Shown: positions 21,317 to 33,436, counted from the first letter of the stretch. The stretch: DNA of 64,000 bases from Knufia peltigerae (GCA_030247855.1 JAPDRN010000050.1:124001-188000), one strand, 5' to 3'. Numbers and translations are program-made. Notes: a model not told the origin generated them from the letters alone.

Positions 21317-22424
21317 CTATATCAATCTTCCACCTGTAACCTCGATCGTCTGTCCACTCACATAGCTGAAAAGCGGACTGCACGTTGCCAGCACGGCAGC
21401 CGCAGCCTCGGTGGCTGTGCCAGGTCGTCCCAGCGGGATATCCTTGTACGCACTAGCATCGTCCCCCTTCCGGGACGCCAATTGAGCCGACGGGATGCCC
21501 AGAGCGATGCGCTGGCCGTCCGGGGTGGTGATGAAGGCACCCGACTCCTTGGCTTGTGTGAGACGCGTGTTGATATGACCAAAGGCGATTGTGTTGGCGC
21601 GGACGCCGAACTATTGGCATGGTCAGTAACCTGCGCCTCCGTCTACCCGTCCAGAACGATGGGGGGATTTGGTGCCATCCGTCCGGAGAATGGATGCAGA
21701 AACAAGGACAAGCCGTCACCCAAGTTTTGGGGTGCAACGGATTCAACAACGTACCTGAGGTCCCCATTCCTTCGCAATCGTCTTGGTCAGTCCGACCACA
21801 CCGGCCTTTGCGAGACTGTAGTTCGCCTGTCCCGCATTCCCGTGCGTGCCGCTCACGCTGCTGATGTTGACGATACACCTGTTCTCGCCGTCCTTGACTC
21901 GGAAGAACGGGGCCGCCTGGCGGATCAGCCTGAACGGCGCCGTGTTGTGTACGGCCAGCATGGTGTCCCACTGCTTGTCCCCCATCTTGTGAATCACCCC
22001 GTCCCAGGTGTATCCTGCATTGTTGACGATGATGTGGATCTTCCCGCCACCAAACTCGGCCGCCTTCTTGACCAGCACGGGGAAGTAGTTGGGGTCGGTT
22101 ACGTCGCCGGGCACGCTTATGGCAGAGTTGGGCGTGGTGGCGTTGATCGATGAGGCGACCGCGTCGGACTTGGAGCTGTCGACATCGCACACTACCACTT
22201 TGGCGCCTTCGTTGGCGAACAGACGGGCGCATTCAGCACCGATGCCTTGGCCTGATCCGGTGATCTGTACATTTTCGTATTAGTCAAACCTGCCATGTAT
22301 GGCAAAGGCAGGACAAGCGAAAAGAAAGGGAAAACGAGTTCGAACATACAATGGCGACCTGCCCGGCCAGCATGCCCGAGGGGTAGTTTAGGTGACCGGC
22401 GATTTGCTGCGCTCGTTGAGCCAT
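21317..22424 (-). CDS. short-chain dehydrogenase/reductase, FabG-like
   Basis: Three exons, 22424-22350, 22264-21755 and 21610-21317, with phase-0 introns of 85 and 144 bp, give 292 aa. The first junction rebuilds the Rossmann opening GQVAIITGSGQGIGAECARLF; the second joins AKEWGPQ to FGVRANTIA. Classical SDR residues are all present: TGxxxGIG, the acidic VCDVD at the end of beta-2, NNAG, NISSVSG (Ser) and YSLAK (Tyr and Lys), and the FabG-type ending VSGQTIEVTGG. The enzyme should reduce a 3-oxoacyl or similar keto group with NAD(P)H. The acid at the end of beta-2 suggests NAD(H), which is inference. No peroxisomal tripeptide ends the protein. Confidence 0.92.
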
Positions 22425-23154
22425 GGTGACTGGTTGTGTAGAGGTGACGAGAGAAAGGAGGGTCGGAGGAGAAAGGCAATAGGAGAGGATGTGTTTTTTA
22501 TATTATATATTCAAAGTTCGCGATCGAAGGACAGCAACAGTACCTAGGTATGTATTGTATGATCTTCAGAGTATTTCGATGTGTGAGAGATCTTTGGGGA
22601 TTGCGGGTTGCGGAGGAAGCCATAAAAGGGAATTTGTAGAACACTTTCGCCGAGGTAACTTCGGTTATTTCGGCACCAGAACGCCGACGAGGCTGGAAAC
22701 CCTTGTGTCCAATCAACCAGCTCGAGGCTCTGCTTCTGTTCGTCTCGAAGCGAAATTATGTGATTTTCTCTTAGATAATAAAGCCCAATGACTGTATGCT
22801 TTACTCGTACATAAACATAACGACCAACACATGTCCAAAGGCAGCATCCTGTTCGGTCTCAATGTAAAAGTCCCCGAACCCAGTCTCGAAGTGAGCAGCA
22901 TTGCCAGCCCATAAATCTGAAATGAAACACGGATCCGATTGAAAAGAATAGATCGAAACGCTTGCTTGTTTATGTATACAGAACGGGAACAGCAGATCCA
23001 TTGCAATAAGGTCGTCGTATGGAAGAAGTTTATTCTCTCCATCAACATCAAATAGCGACTGTCTTTGATACATCCCAGCACAAACTTCCGCCACAAGTCA
23101 TGATCATCAAGAGGTGAATTGTCAAGCCTAGCCTAGCCGACAACCTATGACTTC
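22425..23154. other. intergenic, no gene seen
   Basis: The SDR promoter (left) includes the palindrome TACCTAGGTA at 22541-22550. The right part is the 3' flank of the Mdm1 gene. No gene is supported. Confidence 0.45.
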
Positions 23155-26100
23155 TCAGGCTTTCTTGGATGGATCAAACAGCACTCCGACAATCTCATCC
23201 AGTATGGTAAAAATCAAATGCTGGTTGAGTCGAGCGTTATTCATAGTTGCAGCAATTCTTCTAGCTGCAGCTTGTGCATTTGCCCTTCCCACTACACTGC
23301 CAGCCAGGTCTGGCACAAGAGTTGCGAGCATCATAGTTGCCTCAGTTCGAGTTTTAGTCTTCTCGATAGGCGTACGAGGTTTGGATGTCCTCATGGGCCC
23401 ACCGCCAGGCCACATCGTTTCTTTAATCATGTCAATATACCGAAGCAGTGAATCTTCCGTAGTAAAGCCCTTCACAATCTCCCGGATTTTGCGTTCGATA
23501 GTCCCACCCAGTAACTGATGAAGGACCACAATCACTGCTCGACCCCGAAGCCAATTGTTCCCTCGGTTGAGCTCAAAGGTTTCCAGAAAGATGTCACAGA
23601 TTGGCTTCACAAAAGGTTCGAGCTCTTTGTCCTCGAAAGCTTGCAACTCTGCTTCGGCTTCCGCCACTGGCCCTGGGTCGAGAGGAACAATTTCCCCTTG
23701 ACCCATTCCTAATTGATTGGTAGCAGCAGATATAAGGTTCTGACCAGCCACAGATAGCTGATCGAGCACCGAGACATTACCCAGGAATTCGTCCATACCG
23801 TCGGTTACCGAATTATAGATGCGGCTGACTATATCCTGCGCATTGGATGCACTATTTGTCTCCTCATGGGACGAGATACTCTGTTGAGAAAGGAAGGACC
23901 TCAGCTCCCGGCTTCGGCATACATCAGGCATCTGAAGCAGCTGCTGCAGGTAGTGTTCCAACGCCAGGCGCCGGTTCTGTAGGAATTGTTTTTGAAGTTT
24001 CATGACCATTCTTCTCCTGGGAAATTCAAGATTTCTTGTCGAAGGATATCTGCGACGTAACTTTTGGTGAAGGTCGTGAAATTCGGAATAGCGACGAGGT
24101 ATTGCCCAAACTGCTGCGGGCATTTGATCTCCAGCCTGCCGATGAACTTCAATGACGTACAGTGCAAATTCGCGACCATCGTCTTCCTTTCCGACAACGA
24201 CGGACTTGATTGATATCTTCGATCGACCATACAAACTGTTGTCACTCTCCTGGACGATGTACTGCTGGCGCTGCAATTCTTTCCGTCGAATTTCTCGTTG
24301 CAAGCTTGCTTTCGATTTACCTAGAATGCGTAACTCGGCCACATTGTTGGTCAATTCGGCCTTGCGGGTCAATGCATCCACCACCCCTTCCTGGGACACA
24401 AGGCGTTCGATGTCATTGTTCAACACAGTAATGGCTTCAGCCAGTCCAAGATCCCCCGGGGCTGCTTCATGGATCTCATCTTCTGTGACATCCTCATTTT
24501 TACTGTCATCGTTGTCCGCGTACTCATCCTCAATGAACTTCTCTTCATCGGGGAACAGATCGTTGTCCGAGAAAACACCAATTCGTGAAGCTGTGTTGAC
24601 TAGTCCTAGGGTTGCTAGACTAGGTTTAGACTTGTTTGTGTAGTCGCTCGTCTGAATATCGAGAGAGCCTCTTGGGGAATCTATTGTTCTGATCGACTTT
24701 GATCCGGACACCGGAGATCCGAATAGAGCATCGTCGTCATAAGCGTTTTGTTCCTCCATCGGGCTGTCAGTCATGATGTTGTTCATGGCCGCCTCCATGT
24801 TCTCTATGACTCGTCGTTGGTCGACCGAATCACCATTTAAAGATTCTTGACCTAGGCTCTGGGTCGAATGTGCCAGAGGATCCGTGTCATAACCATCATC
24901 GAACAGAGGGCCTGAAGACCCTGAGCGCTTTACAACCTCTGCGTCATCGAAGAGCTTGGAAGAAGCAAGACTACGAACATCCGAGGAAGAGACTGCTGCT
25001 CTACGCAAGTCCTTCGGTCGGAAACCGGGCTGAGAGTTAGTTCTAGTCATCGACAGGCCCCCTCTGGCCGTAGTCATGTTCGGTGAAGTGATGCCATTCT
25101 GCTCAGCAGCATCTGGGGGTGTTTGGAGGCGGGGTTGCATTGCGGATGCTTCAGCTGAAGCAAGGAATTTGTAGTATAAATCGGATTTTCGAAAGTTGGG
25201 CAAGTGATTGATTTCAAGGTCTTCTAAGACAGCAGATTGCGCCGAGAGTATGGCGGTCCTCGCAGCTCGATATTGTTGTGGCGTTGCCTTTCGACCAGCA
25301 ATCAAGAAAGATCTGATTGCATCCTTGGACTCTCGGGGAATATTCAATTCCGGCTTAGACATATAGGTTTCACTGATCTGCGCGATATCCATTCGATCAG
25401 CGTCTGTCCAAGTCTGCTGAGGTGCTGGGTTCATTTCATCTCCAAAGTCGTCCTCCAGTGGATTGCGAAAGCCGTCCACTACGACCCAGAACTGCACCGA
25501 GGCCATTTTATGCTGACGATCCATATATTCCATGAAATAGGACAGACCAGATGCAGTGTGCATGATCTCTACCATAGTCCACTCGTGAGGTTTGGCGCCA
25601 GTGTTTGACTGGGGCGCAGGCTGTGAACTCGTAGCTTTGGGAATCATTGCTGTCTGACTCAATTTTGAGATCTTTTGTTCGAGAACCCTTTTCGCCATTT
25701 CTAGCCTGCGTAGATAGACGGGGTCCTGACCTTCCACCATCCCTTCGCGCTGGATCTGGCTTGCAATCACATTACGAAACCTTCGCGCATCAGATAGATT
25801 TTTGGTCTTACGGATCGCTCTGACGAAGCGCTCAAAAGCTCGTTCGCTGTCATTCGGGCCCAGTCGGGGCAGTTCCAGACTGCTTTTTGTTGTAGACATT
25901 GGCGAAGTGTGCTGATCAAGAGCAGCCCTCATTCGACGGACGGTTTTTCGGTCCTGCAGTGTGGTGCGACCGTACGCTTCAACAATTTGATTCCAGGTGT
26001 CAGGCTCTGACAGAAGCTGGAGAAGAGGAAATAGAACAGCGCAAGCAACGATCTCTTTCACCAAGACTAGTGTGGCCCGGCTGCCCATCATCGTCGATGG

Positions 26101-26829
26101 AAGAAGATCTGGCAGAATTCGAACCAGCATCTTCCGTAAATGGTCTTGCTGGATGGACTTGGTGTCAGAATATGCAAGAGAGGCTGCGGGATGAAGCTTT
26201 CCGTCTCTGTATTTGGCAGCAATAGCCAATTCCAGCTCCTCCGACTCCGTCACACTTCGATTAAGGCTACGTCCTCGTACCACACGCTCTGCCTGGTCAA
26301 AATCTCGCAAGTGTGTGGTCATGATGGGTACAACCCTGGAGACTATGACGTTGACCATATCCTCATTGACTACACGGTCTCGAATTTCTACCAAGGCCGC
26401 TCTGATATTCTTGTCCACCTCGTTCAAAAATACGGGACTTTTGGTGATACTGCCGTACCATGACGACACAAAATCTCTTAGTGCCAATCCGATCAAACCA
26501 TCAAGCGCTTGGGAGACGACAAAGGACTTGTCGTAGATATGTCCAGGCTGGTATTTACGGAGAGCATTGAAAGCGGCAATCTCAGAGCGCCATCGATCCG
26601 ATCTTAATAGGGCAAGCGGCCTGGAAGAAAGGCTATGCAAGTCATTGAATCTTGCCCGCGCCCGAGAGGTAAATGTGATGCTCGCAATCACCGAGAGCAA
26701 TGTCGTAACGCAGCCGAGTGTGAAGGCATAGCCAAGGTAGCGGAGAACAGGTAGATTCCGGACGGCAAGACCCCAGGCAATGAAAGCTGCGAGAGCGGCG
26801 AACAGCACATGTTTCTGAGCCAGGTACAT
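23155..26829 (-). CDS. mdm1: Mdm1-type sorting nexin (PXA-RGS-PX-Nexin_C)
   Basis: One exon encodes 1224 aa from the ATG at 26829. Two hydrophobic segments at the N-terminus (about 8-25 and 32-50) anchor it in the ER. A PXA domain follows (about 95-290; FVSSWYGSI, LRKMLVRILPDLLP). An RGS-like helical domain is next (about 420-560; SGLSYFMEYMDRQHKMASVQFW). Then comes a Ser/Asp-rich linker with an acidic run, and a PX domain with VWAIPRRYSEFHDLHQKLRRRYP and FPRRRMVMKLQKQFLQNRR (about 870-990). A C-terminal nexin domain closes the protein (LELNRGNNWLRGRAVIVVL-like; about 1080-1215). Yeast Mdm1 tethers the ER to the vacuole and lipid droplets at contact sites. The length matches the family. Confidence 0.93.
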   Translation of the reverse strand: MYLAQKHVLFAALAAFIAWGLAVRNLPVLRYLGYAFTLGCVTTLLSVIASITFTSRARARFNDLHSLSSRPLALLRSDRWRSEIAAFNALRKYQPGHIYDKSFVVSQALDGLIGLALRDFVSSWYGSITKSPVFLNEVDKNIRAALVEIRDRVVNEDMVNVIVSRVVPIMTTHLRDFDQAERVVRGRSLNRSVTESEELELAIAAKYRDGKLHPAASLAYSDTKSIQQDHLRKMLVRILPDLLPSTMMGSRATLVLVKEIVACAVLFPLLQLLSEPDTWNQIVEAYGRTTLQDRKTVRRMRAALDQHTSPMSTTKSSLELPRLGPNDSERAFERFVRAIRKTKNLSDARRFRNVIASQIQREGMVEGQDPVYLRRLEMAKRVLEQKISKLSQTAMIPKATSSQPAPQSNTGAKPHEWTMVEIMHTASGLSYFMEYMDRQHKMASVQFWVVVDGFRNPLEDDFGDEMNPAPQQTWTDADRMDIAQISETYMSKPELNIPRESKDAIRSFLIAGRKATPQQYRAARTAILSAQSAVLEDLEINHLPNFRKSDLYYKFLASAEASAMQPRLQTPPDAAEQNGITSPNMTTARGGLSMTRTNSQPGFRPKDLRRAAVSSSDVRSLASSKLFDDAEVVKRSGSSGPLFDDGYDTDPLAHSTQSLGQESLNGDSVDQRRVIENMEAAMNNIMTDSPMEEQNAYDDDALFGSPVSGSKSIRTIDSPRGSLDIQTSDYTNKSKPSLATLGLVNTASRIGVFSDNDLFPDEEKFIEDEYADNDDSKNEDVTEDEIHEAAPGDLGLAEAITVLNNDIERLVSQEGVVDALTRKAELTNNVAELRILGKSKASLQREIRRKELQRQQYIVQESDNSLYGRSKISIKSVVVGKEDDGREFALYVIEVHRQAGDQMPAAVWAIPRRYSEFHDLHQKLRRRYPSTRNLEFPRRRMVMKLQKQFLQNRRLALEHYLQQLLQMPDVCRSRELRSFLSQQSISSHEETNSASNAQDIVSRIYNSVTDGMDEFLGNVSVLDQLSVAGQNLISAATNQLGMGQGEIVPLDPGPVAEAEAELQAFEDKELEPFVKPICDIFLETFELNRGNNWLRGRAVIVVLHQLLGGTIERKIREIVKGFTTEDSLLRYIDMIKETMWPGGGPMRTSKPRTPIEKTKTRTEATMMLATLVPDLAGSVVGRANAQAAARRIAATMNNARLNQHLIFTILDEIVGVLFDPSKKA

Positions 26830-29800
26830 CCTCGACGCATCTTCAACGAAGTCAGAATGGCTTAGCTGAAAGCTAGCCTTCGCGCTCTGTCGTGGGACCC
26901 TGAAACCATAGTTCGCATCGACAGGCTAGGTAGGCGATAAGAGACTTGGGCGGACGTAAGAGACGAAGGATGGTTTACAGGGGAGTCTAGGCATCGATCG
27001 AGTTCTTGGAACGTTGGATAGACAAGGGCGACAAATGGCTTGGTGCGTCGGATATGTGTAGACACATAGAACGTTGGACTCGAATGCCATGAGTTCATCA
27101 CAGCGCAGTCTACAAATACGGAACAGGGAAATATCGCCATACTTTCCTCTTTTGGCGTTACCTCCTACCTTACGCTAACTCAGGTTGGATCTACTTCGCA
27201 GGTGCATACAAAGTGGCATCACCCATATTGGTCGCACTCCAAACCCTACAACTTCTGGTTCAGTGAGTGCACCTACGTCACCGATGTATCAGATTCCCAC
27301 CGGGAGTTGTGTCGGGGCCGTCAACTTTGACCATAGAGCCATACAATAGACGAGACAGATGGCAGGTGGGCGCGTCGCAACCCTTGCTCGCTCGGGGTGG
27401 TATTCCCGGACAAAGGTGTCATCTACTGTCAGGACTGACGAGAGTCTCGATTGGGGAATCCAGCAGCCCTGTCGCCCTTGATCAGAAGTCCCAGCCAGGA
27501 CCACTCGTCTCCCCGTTGGCAGACCATGGTGGCTAAACTTTGCAATTTCTGACATTTCCAGTGCGTAATTGACCACCTTGAAGGCGCCGGCAAAGGATAA
27601 TGTATCAGCAACGACTCGTTTACTGGTGCACGTTGTCACGCTCTTAATAGGTGGAGTGGCACCGACGGCCAAAATGCCTACACGGCCCAGGGAGCAAGGA
27701 ATGGAGTTCAGAGCAACAAATTTTCCATCATTTACTGCGTACCATTTACCATTTCGAGATTGCCGTGGCGACGAGGAGACCTTGAGAACAGCGACGCTTG
27801 GGTTACACATGCAAGTTCCGGCCGGAATCATGACCAGTGTTCTTGCATCTGCATTTCTGGCATTGTCCCCCGAAGCAGCCCTCCATGTCACCCAACGTGT
27901 CCCACGACTAGTGGTCTGGCGGGAATTTCGGCTGCGATTGAAGTGATTAGACGACACGAATCGCTTCACCTGGTTACACTGGACGTGACAAGGCGCTGGG
28001 CTAGGACGTCCACCTCGCTCTGTGGCCGAAGCATAGCGTGTCAGCTTGACATAAATCAGCCGAACTCCGGAGATGTTATATTCTGACAGCGATGCTGCAA
28101 CTTGCCTGGAAATCGGTTTACCTGGACGGCTTTTGTGGTACTTTTATGCTCGTTCCTGGCTTGGTGGATTCTGGTGTGGAATATCTCTCAATGTGTGGGC
28201 TGGATCCGGATCTCCAAAGTTTACGTATTTGTGCTTGATGATTCGAGAATCAGGACTAGCTGTGAGTGTGGTTCTCACTCTGGCTTCGGGCGGATGCGCG
28301 GAAGTCCTGCCTCTGTCCCGAAGCTGAACGTTCACAGGACTTCATCGCTTCTGCACCGCCTGACGAACTCGGTCTGAATCTTTACTTCAAAACACATTTC
28401 ACGGCTTCGAGGCTTATTTCCAGAATGGGTCCGCTCGCCATGGATTGTGGCGCTTTCGCTATCTCTGATGAAAAGGAAACACTGCTTTCTCCGATTGTCC
28501 ACCTGCAGCAGAATTGATTCCTTAGAAGACCCCGCCTTCGCCTTGCTTCGGCTCAGTGACAGCCGCTTGCGACAGCCAATTTATGGGCAACGGAATACTA
28601 GCACTTGATTGAAATCATAGGTGACAACCACAACAGCACCATCACCTGTCTCAAAATATGCAGCCATGGAGATGGCGGTGAATGATGACGAGCAACAATT
28701 GGCGACTCCAGTTCCGTAACTTCGGGCAGCAATAAAGAAACATCAGGCTGTATTTGTTCCACACCAATGATCCCAGGCTCCCCCTGGTAAACGCACTGCA
28801 GGCGTGCAAGCCAGGTATGCGAACGGGTGCGTATCATGCCCAAGTTGAATTAGGCTTGGCAACGTGATGGTGATCTTTGATCGACGGTACTTTGAGGATT
28901 GACACGTTAGGCACATGGTCATCACAACTGCTACCATGCGGTGTCAATCTGTTGTTCTGACAGCGTCCTCGTCCCCACTCGGCTACGGAACTGCTACTAC
29001 AATATGCGTGATCCGATTCTTCATCGAGGATGCCGTCTTGTAATGCTCTACTCCGTGCTATACGCGAAATGAGCGAACTATGGTACCTTGAGGTGGGTGC
29101 TGGTTCTTGGTCAGCCAATGCTTCCTCTTTACAAGTGCTCGTAGGAGTGCCTTTGTGGGTGTTGTCTCGAAGAAGCGTACCTAGGCGGCGATCATCTGGA
29201 GAATGTGGTGGCCGACGAATGGAGCCAAAGTGCTCGATACAATATGTATATCATACACCGTATCCTGATGGAGTACCTATGAGGGTAGCCTCATTTGCGC
29301 ATCCAGAGGATTTGCGACTAGTTGATGGTAAGCGCCCCTGGGGTCATTGGCCACGGCCCAATCGCTATTTTTGGACGAGTGATTTGACGATGATGAACGC
29401 CGGAGGGCTCAGCCATCGGATTGGGTGTGGCTACAAGGCAGGATTGTACGTATCGAATTACTCTGCGCTGTCGGCATGGTCCAAATTTGAAGGCATCAAC
29501 CATGTGCGGAAATAGAGCCCCTAAATGTCAACATGTATACGAGGTTGTCAGGTGAGTCAGATACCCATGCAGGAGTTGGCAGAAGTTCCAGGGTTCATTT
29601 GGATGCTTCAAGCCATCGCAGAGGGCTTCGATGGCCAGGAGCTGTGAGCGGCTCATTGCAGCACCAACCCTAGCCGTATCACACAGAAGCTTGCCCATGG
29701 CGCGGAAGACGGCGCGTTCGGGGGGGAGACGGCTTCCCCGTCGACCATTCTCAATTGGCAATAAGCTCTGAATGCAATAAGCGATCCACAGTGGGATGAA

Positions 29801-31669
29801 CACCAGGGTCCCCTGAGGACAAGGCCGCTGGTGTCACCACTGTTTCGACCTCCCGTACTATCGCTTTTTGCCAGATCTTGACAACAAGGACCTTGAGCTT
29901 CGTTCGGGAGGGATTTTTCCTTCCACGTCTGCCTAGGCAACCACAAGCCCCTGTCCTTCGGCGAACTCGTCCAGGGGACCTTTCCGTGCCAACCCATCTC
30001 TGCGAGATTGATCAAACGACTGCCTGTACGCCGCCTTTTTGGGGCGATGCCGACCGAATACGCCTATCTAGTCCGAAGCATCGCTCTTCCACCAGTCCTG
30101 CTCCGTTCGACTCGTGTCCGAGCAAAACAGTTGTGATGACCTGACTACGGGCACTCCGTCCAAAGGGTCAGATCCACTTCAAGGTCCATGCGAGGATCAT
30201 CAGAGACACTGTTAAGGTTCGGCACGTACAACGGCCTGGCAACTTTCTTCGAGCGTCGAAAACGTCAGTCATTAGCAACATACCCCCATGCTGCTTACCC
30301 TGGCATCGGCTAGGCCTATTTCACGAATGTCTCGTTCTTATCCAGCGTTCCCCTCCCACACAGCCCACACCACCACCACCCTCTGCGATCATGCATGCTG
30401 CAGTAGCGCACGATGTCGAGCGGCGCTTCGCTTGCCTTGTGTTCGGCATGAGCTATTGGCTGCTCTATTCCCTCGATTTTCCTTCTGATCACCGCTCAAT
30501 TTTTCTTTCTAGTAGGGTGTCTGCAACAGGGCCTGCGGCGTCTGCATGCTGGAGCAATCATTCTCAGCTGACCCAACAGATGACGCAGTCTCCGTCGTCC
30601 CGTCCCTGACTCGCCGCTACTTCTGACAGGACTGCAAGTGCAGAGTATCTTGGCCAGGCTACTCACTTCTTCCAGAGCTCCGACAATAAGTACCGGTGCA
30701 ATCCCGCGGACAGCTGGGACCACTCGACTTGACGCGCAGGGGAAAAAGGCGAGGCTGACGCTTTCGGCGACGGAACTCTGGCGAAGTGACACAGCATTGG
30801 CGTCAGTGTAAGTGCTGGCTTTGGTTCGTCAGTTCGTCACTGCCAATCTTCCATGCTGCGGCTGCCTTACTCGTATACCGCAGGATAGCTATCGAATCTT
30901 TTGGATTTGCTCGAGTTTCTGCGCACGAATGACTCCTGCTTTGGAAATCTACGGCTCAGCATCCTCACGAGGTCTGACTTCCTGCATCTGTGTGGATCGG
31001 TATACGCTAATTGAACGAATAGAGACACCTACATGGGTCTTCCCGCAAAGTTGCTAAAAGGGCATATACCCGAAGTATCGATACCCTACCCCCCACAAAG
31101 ATCAACACGTACCCGTGTATCGCGGTCAAAAAGGCAACCTGTTGGCGGATTCTCAAATCCGCCTCTCTTACTCTGAGGTCCAGAAGTTGGACGTTGGACT
31201 GTCTTCGTCTATATAGAGTCCTGCGTCCCTTTGTCTCGATTGCGTGTACTAGTCGATTGCAGTATGGCTTTCAATTGACTTAGAACCTGCTAGCTTTCGA
31301 TTCTCTGCGTCAGGCAAATACCAGGTCTCGACGATTGATTGGTCCATTCGTGGCGATTGTCGGGCTTGAATCTTGTCTCTCGTCCCCCCGAGCGGTCTGC
31401 CAGCAGAGGAATTCCCATCTTTGACCAGCAGGTCTGTGGATCTAACAACGTTGTTCCCGGCCTGTAAATCATCCGGAAATCGCAAATCTCAGGCCGTCAG
31501 TGTACAGCAAAATCCGAGCCCAAAAGCACAACAATACTCGTCGTCACACGTCCGGCAGCCCACCATATCCTTTTACAGTCCTTTTTTCCACCCATATATA
31601 CACAAACAGCAAGCATTGATCGTTGCTGTTTAGAAAGCAACCTTTCAATCATGCTTTTGCTTCAACATA
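26830..31669. other. 4.8-kb region without a supportable gene
   Basis: The left edge is the Mdm1 promoter and the right few hundred bases are the leader of the acyltransferase. In between, the longest frames (27289-27969 minus, 226 codons; 29030-29515 plus, 161 codons; 29653-30015 minus, 120 codons) match no family I know and overlap each other. A minus-strand frame ending near 29528 reads protein-like (GTLVFIPLWIAYCIQSLL) but is closed upstream by TGA. The base composition is not the AT-rich pattern expected after repeat-induced mutation. I see no transposon ends. Confidence 0.5.
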
Positions 31670-33436
31670 ATGCTCGTCTATCATTCTCGCAGGAATTATC
31701 AGACAACAAGAGCTCTCTTCTTGACGTTGAACGCCCGCGCCCTGCCTGTTCTCTCCTCGGTAATTCGCACATCCAAAATTTCCCTTCGGTCTCAGCTGAT
31801 TCGAGATAAAGCCACAAGTACCCTCCCATTCGATCAAATGTCAAGTTTCTCAACTTCGACGGCCAGCCCTGGCAGTGGGCCTCCCTCTCCCAATTCGTTC
31901 GAATCCGACAGACACGAATTTGCGGGTCATCCTGTATCAGAGAACAATTCCGGCCTCGCAGATCTGGTGGATGCAAGCGTTCTCAATGGTGGCATCGACA
32001 TCAACCCAACAGCAGAGTCAAGCGACCATGTCATTCACTTATCAAGTATTGAACATTGCATGCCTCGGTCTTACATTCGTATCTGCCTGGCATATAAGGT
32101 ACCCGACGATGATATGCTTCCCCTGGCACTTTCAAGACTCAATGGATACATCAGAAAGCTTGTAGATGCAAAGCCATACCTGAGTGGCTATGTGGTGTCC
32201 GTCCAGGAGCCCAATAAGCAAGTGGGAGCTGTTGAGATTCACTTCTCTGACCGGGACTTTCTTGAGTTTCCAACTGTCAACATCCGGCACCTTTCGCACG
32301 ACGAAGTCCCGTACACATATGAAGAAATGGAGGCTAAGGCTCTGCCTCCTAGTACGATCAAGCCGGAACTAGTGTCGGCTCTGTCTGAATCGGCAGATGA
32401 AGAACGAGCACCAGTGTTCCGAGTTCAAGCAAATGTTGTGAGAGGAGGCCTCATCGTCTCGGTGTATCTGCACCATTGTATCTCGGACGGCACAGGTATT
32501 GGACAGCTCATTTCCGGTAGTGTGCTCAACGACGATTTCACCTTCCACCGATACCTGGACAGCAAAGGCCATGAGACCCCAAGTCTGTCCAGAAGATTGA
32601 ACGCATTTGCACACCATAAAAGCATCGTCAGACAGGAATTGTCGTACAGCTCCGCAAATCAGATTAATGACCGACGGTTGAAATGCAAGGTCGTCAAGCA
32701 AAGGTCGGAAATCAAGGGTGGTGCAAAGGTCCAAGGCCGCGGATGTGTCGTCTCTCTTCCGCTTTTAGGGCTCCAAGAACTGAGAGAAAGTCTACAGGCT
32801 GTCTCTGGCAGCGACTTCTTCAGCCAAAATGATGCCTTGCAAGCACTGCTTTGGCACAGCATGACCAGAGCGCGCATTCCGTCACTGGCAACGGACAGCA
32901 AGGTCCAAGAGTCGAGTCTTCTGATACCAGTCAATATCCGCAACAAGCTGAAGAAACCACTGCCGGACTCATACTTTGGGGCAGCCATTGACTTTGCTTC
33001 TGCAAAAATGCCACTGTCCCACTTGGAGGGTAGCAGTGCTGCTGCACTTGCAGAATCTGCAGTGACGATACGCAATGCTATCAACGATGTAAACGAATCT
33101 TATATTCGACAGGCGATTGCGTTGGCCCGCTACGCCGACCCCAAAATCGACGTGCGCGATCTCCAAGCCAGCAATATGGATCGAGCCAATGGTGCTGACA
33201 TGTATGTCACCAGTTGGGAAAAGCTGAGTTGTTATGAAGCAACATTTGAAATGGGCCTGGGTCCGCCCGATTGGGTGCGAAAACCCTGGTCCAAAGATCC
33301 GGGTTCCTGCATTGTGCTCCCCCGTGATGAGCGCAAAGATTACCTCGAAGTTGTTATCCAGATGACGCAAGAGGATATGGCACGGTTGTTGGAGGACCAG
33401 GAGTTCATGAAATACATCTCCAGAGTGCTCGATTAG
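31670..33436 (+). CDS. BAHD-type acyltransferase (trichothecene 3-O-acetyltransferase-like)
   Basis: A single exon gives 588 aa from the ATG at 31670, or 532 aa from the ATG at 31838 (MSSFSTST). The catalytic HxxxDG motif is seen as HHCISDGTG, with His269 and Asp273 in the long numbering. The second BAHD landmark, normally DFGWG, is represented by TSWEKLSCYEATFEMGLGPP, so the Asp/Trp of the canonical form are not kept. The pocket segments LHRYL-like and SLLIPVNIRNKLKKPLP are where family members have them. Such enzymes move an acyl group from acyl-CoA to a hydroxyl or amine. The first 45 residues contain seven Arg and only one acid, like a mitochondrial leader. No neighbouring synthase is present, so a secondary-metabolite role is unsupported. 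Confidence 0.85.
   Translation: MLVYHSRRNYQTTRALFLTLNARALPVLSSVIRTSKISLRSQLIRDKATSTLPFDQMSSFSTSTASPGSGPPSPNSFESDRHEFAGHPVSENNSGLADLVDASVLNGGIDINPTAESSDHVIHLSSIEHCMPRSYIRICLAYKVPDDDMLPLALSRLNGYIRKLVDAKPYLSGYVVSVQEPNKQVGAVEIHFSDRDFLEFPTVNIRHLSHDEVPYTYEEMEAKALPPSTIKPELVSALSESADEERAPVFRVQANVVRGGLIVSVYLHHCISDGTGIGQLISGSVLNDDFTFHRYLDSKGHETPSLSRRLNAFAHHKSIVRQELSYSSANQINDRRLKCKVVKQRSEIKGGAKVQGRGCVVSLPLLGLQELRESLQAVSGSDFFSQNDALQALLWHSMTRARIPSLATDSKVQESSLLIPVNIRNKLKKPLPDSYFGAAIDFASAKMPLSHLEGSSAAALAESAVTIRNAINDVNESYIRQAIALARYADPKIDVRDLQASNMDRANGADMYVTSWEKLSCYEATFEMGLGPPDWVRKPWSKDPGSCIVLPRDERKDYLEVVIQMTQEDMARLLEDQEFMKYISRVLD

Noticed and set aside
21482..22153. 223-codon plus-strand and overlapping 259-codon minus-strand frames
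   Set aside because: Both are shadows of the three-exon SDR gene, whose catalytic motifs are complete.
29528..29830. Cytochrome P450-like fragment (GTLVFIPLW)
   Set aside because: Only a few residues fit; the heme-binding Cys region and the rest are missing and the following text does not match.
26830..31669. Transposon remnant
   Set aside because: No transposase or reverse-transcriptase text, terminal repeats or target duplication could be read.
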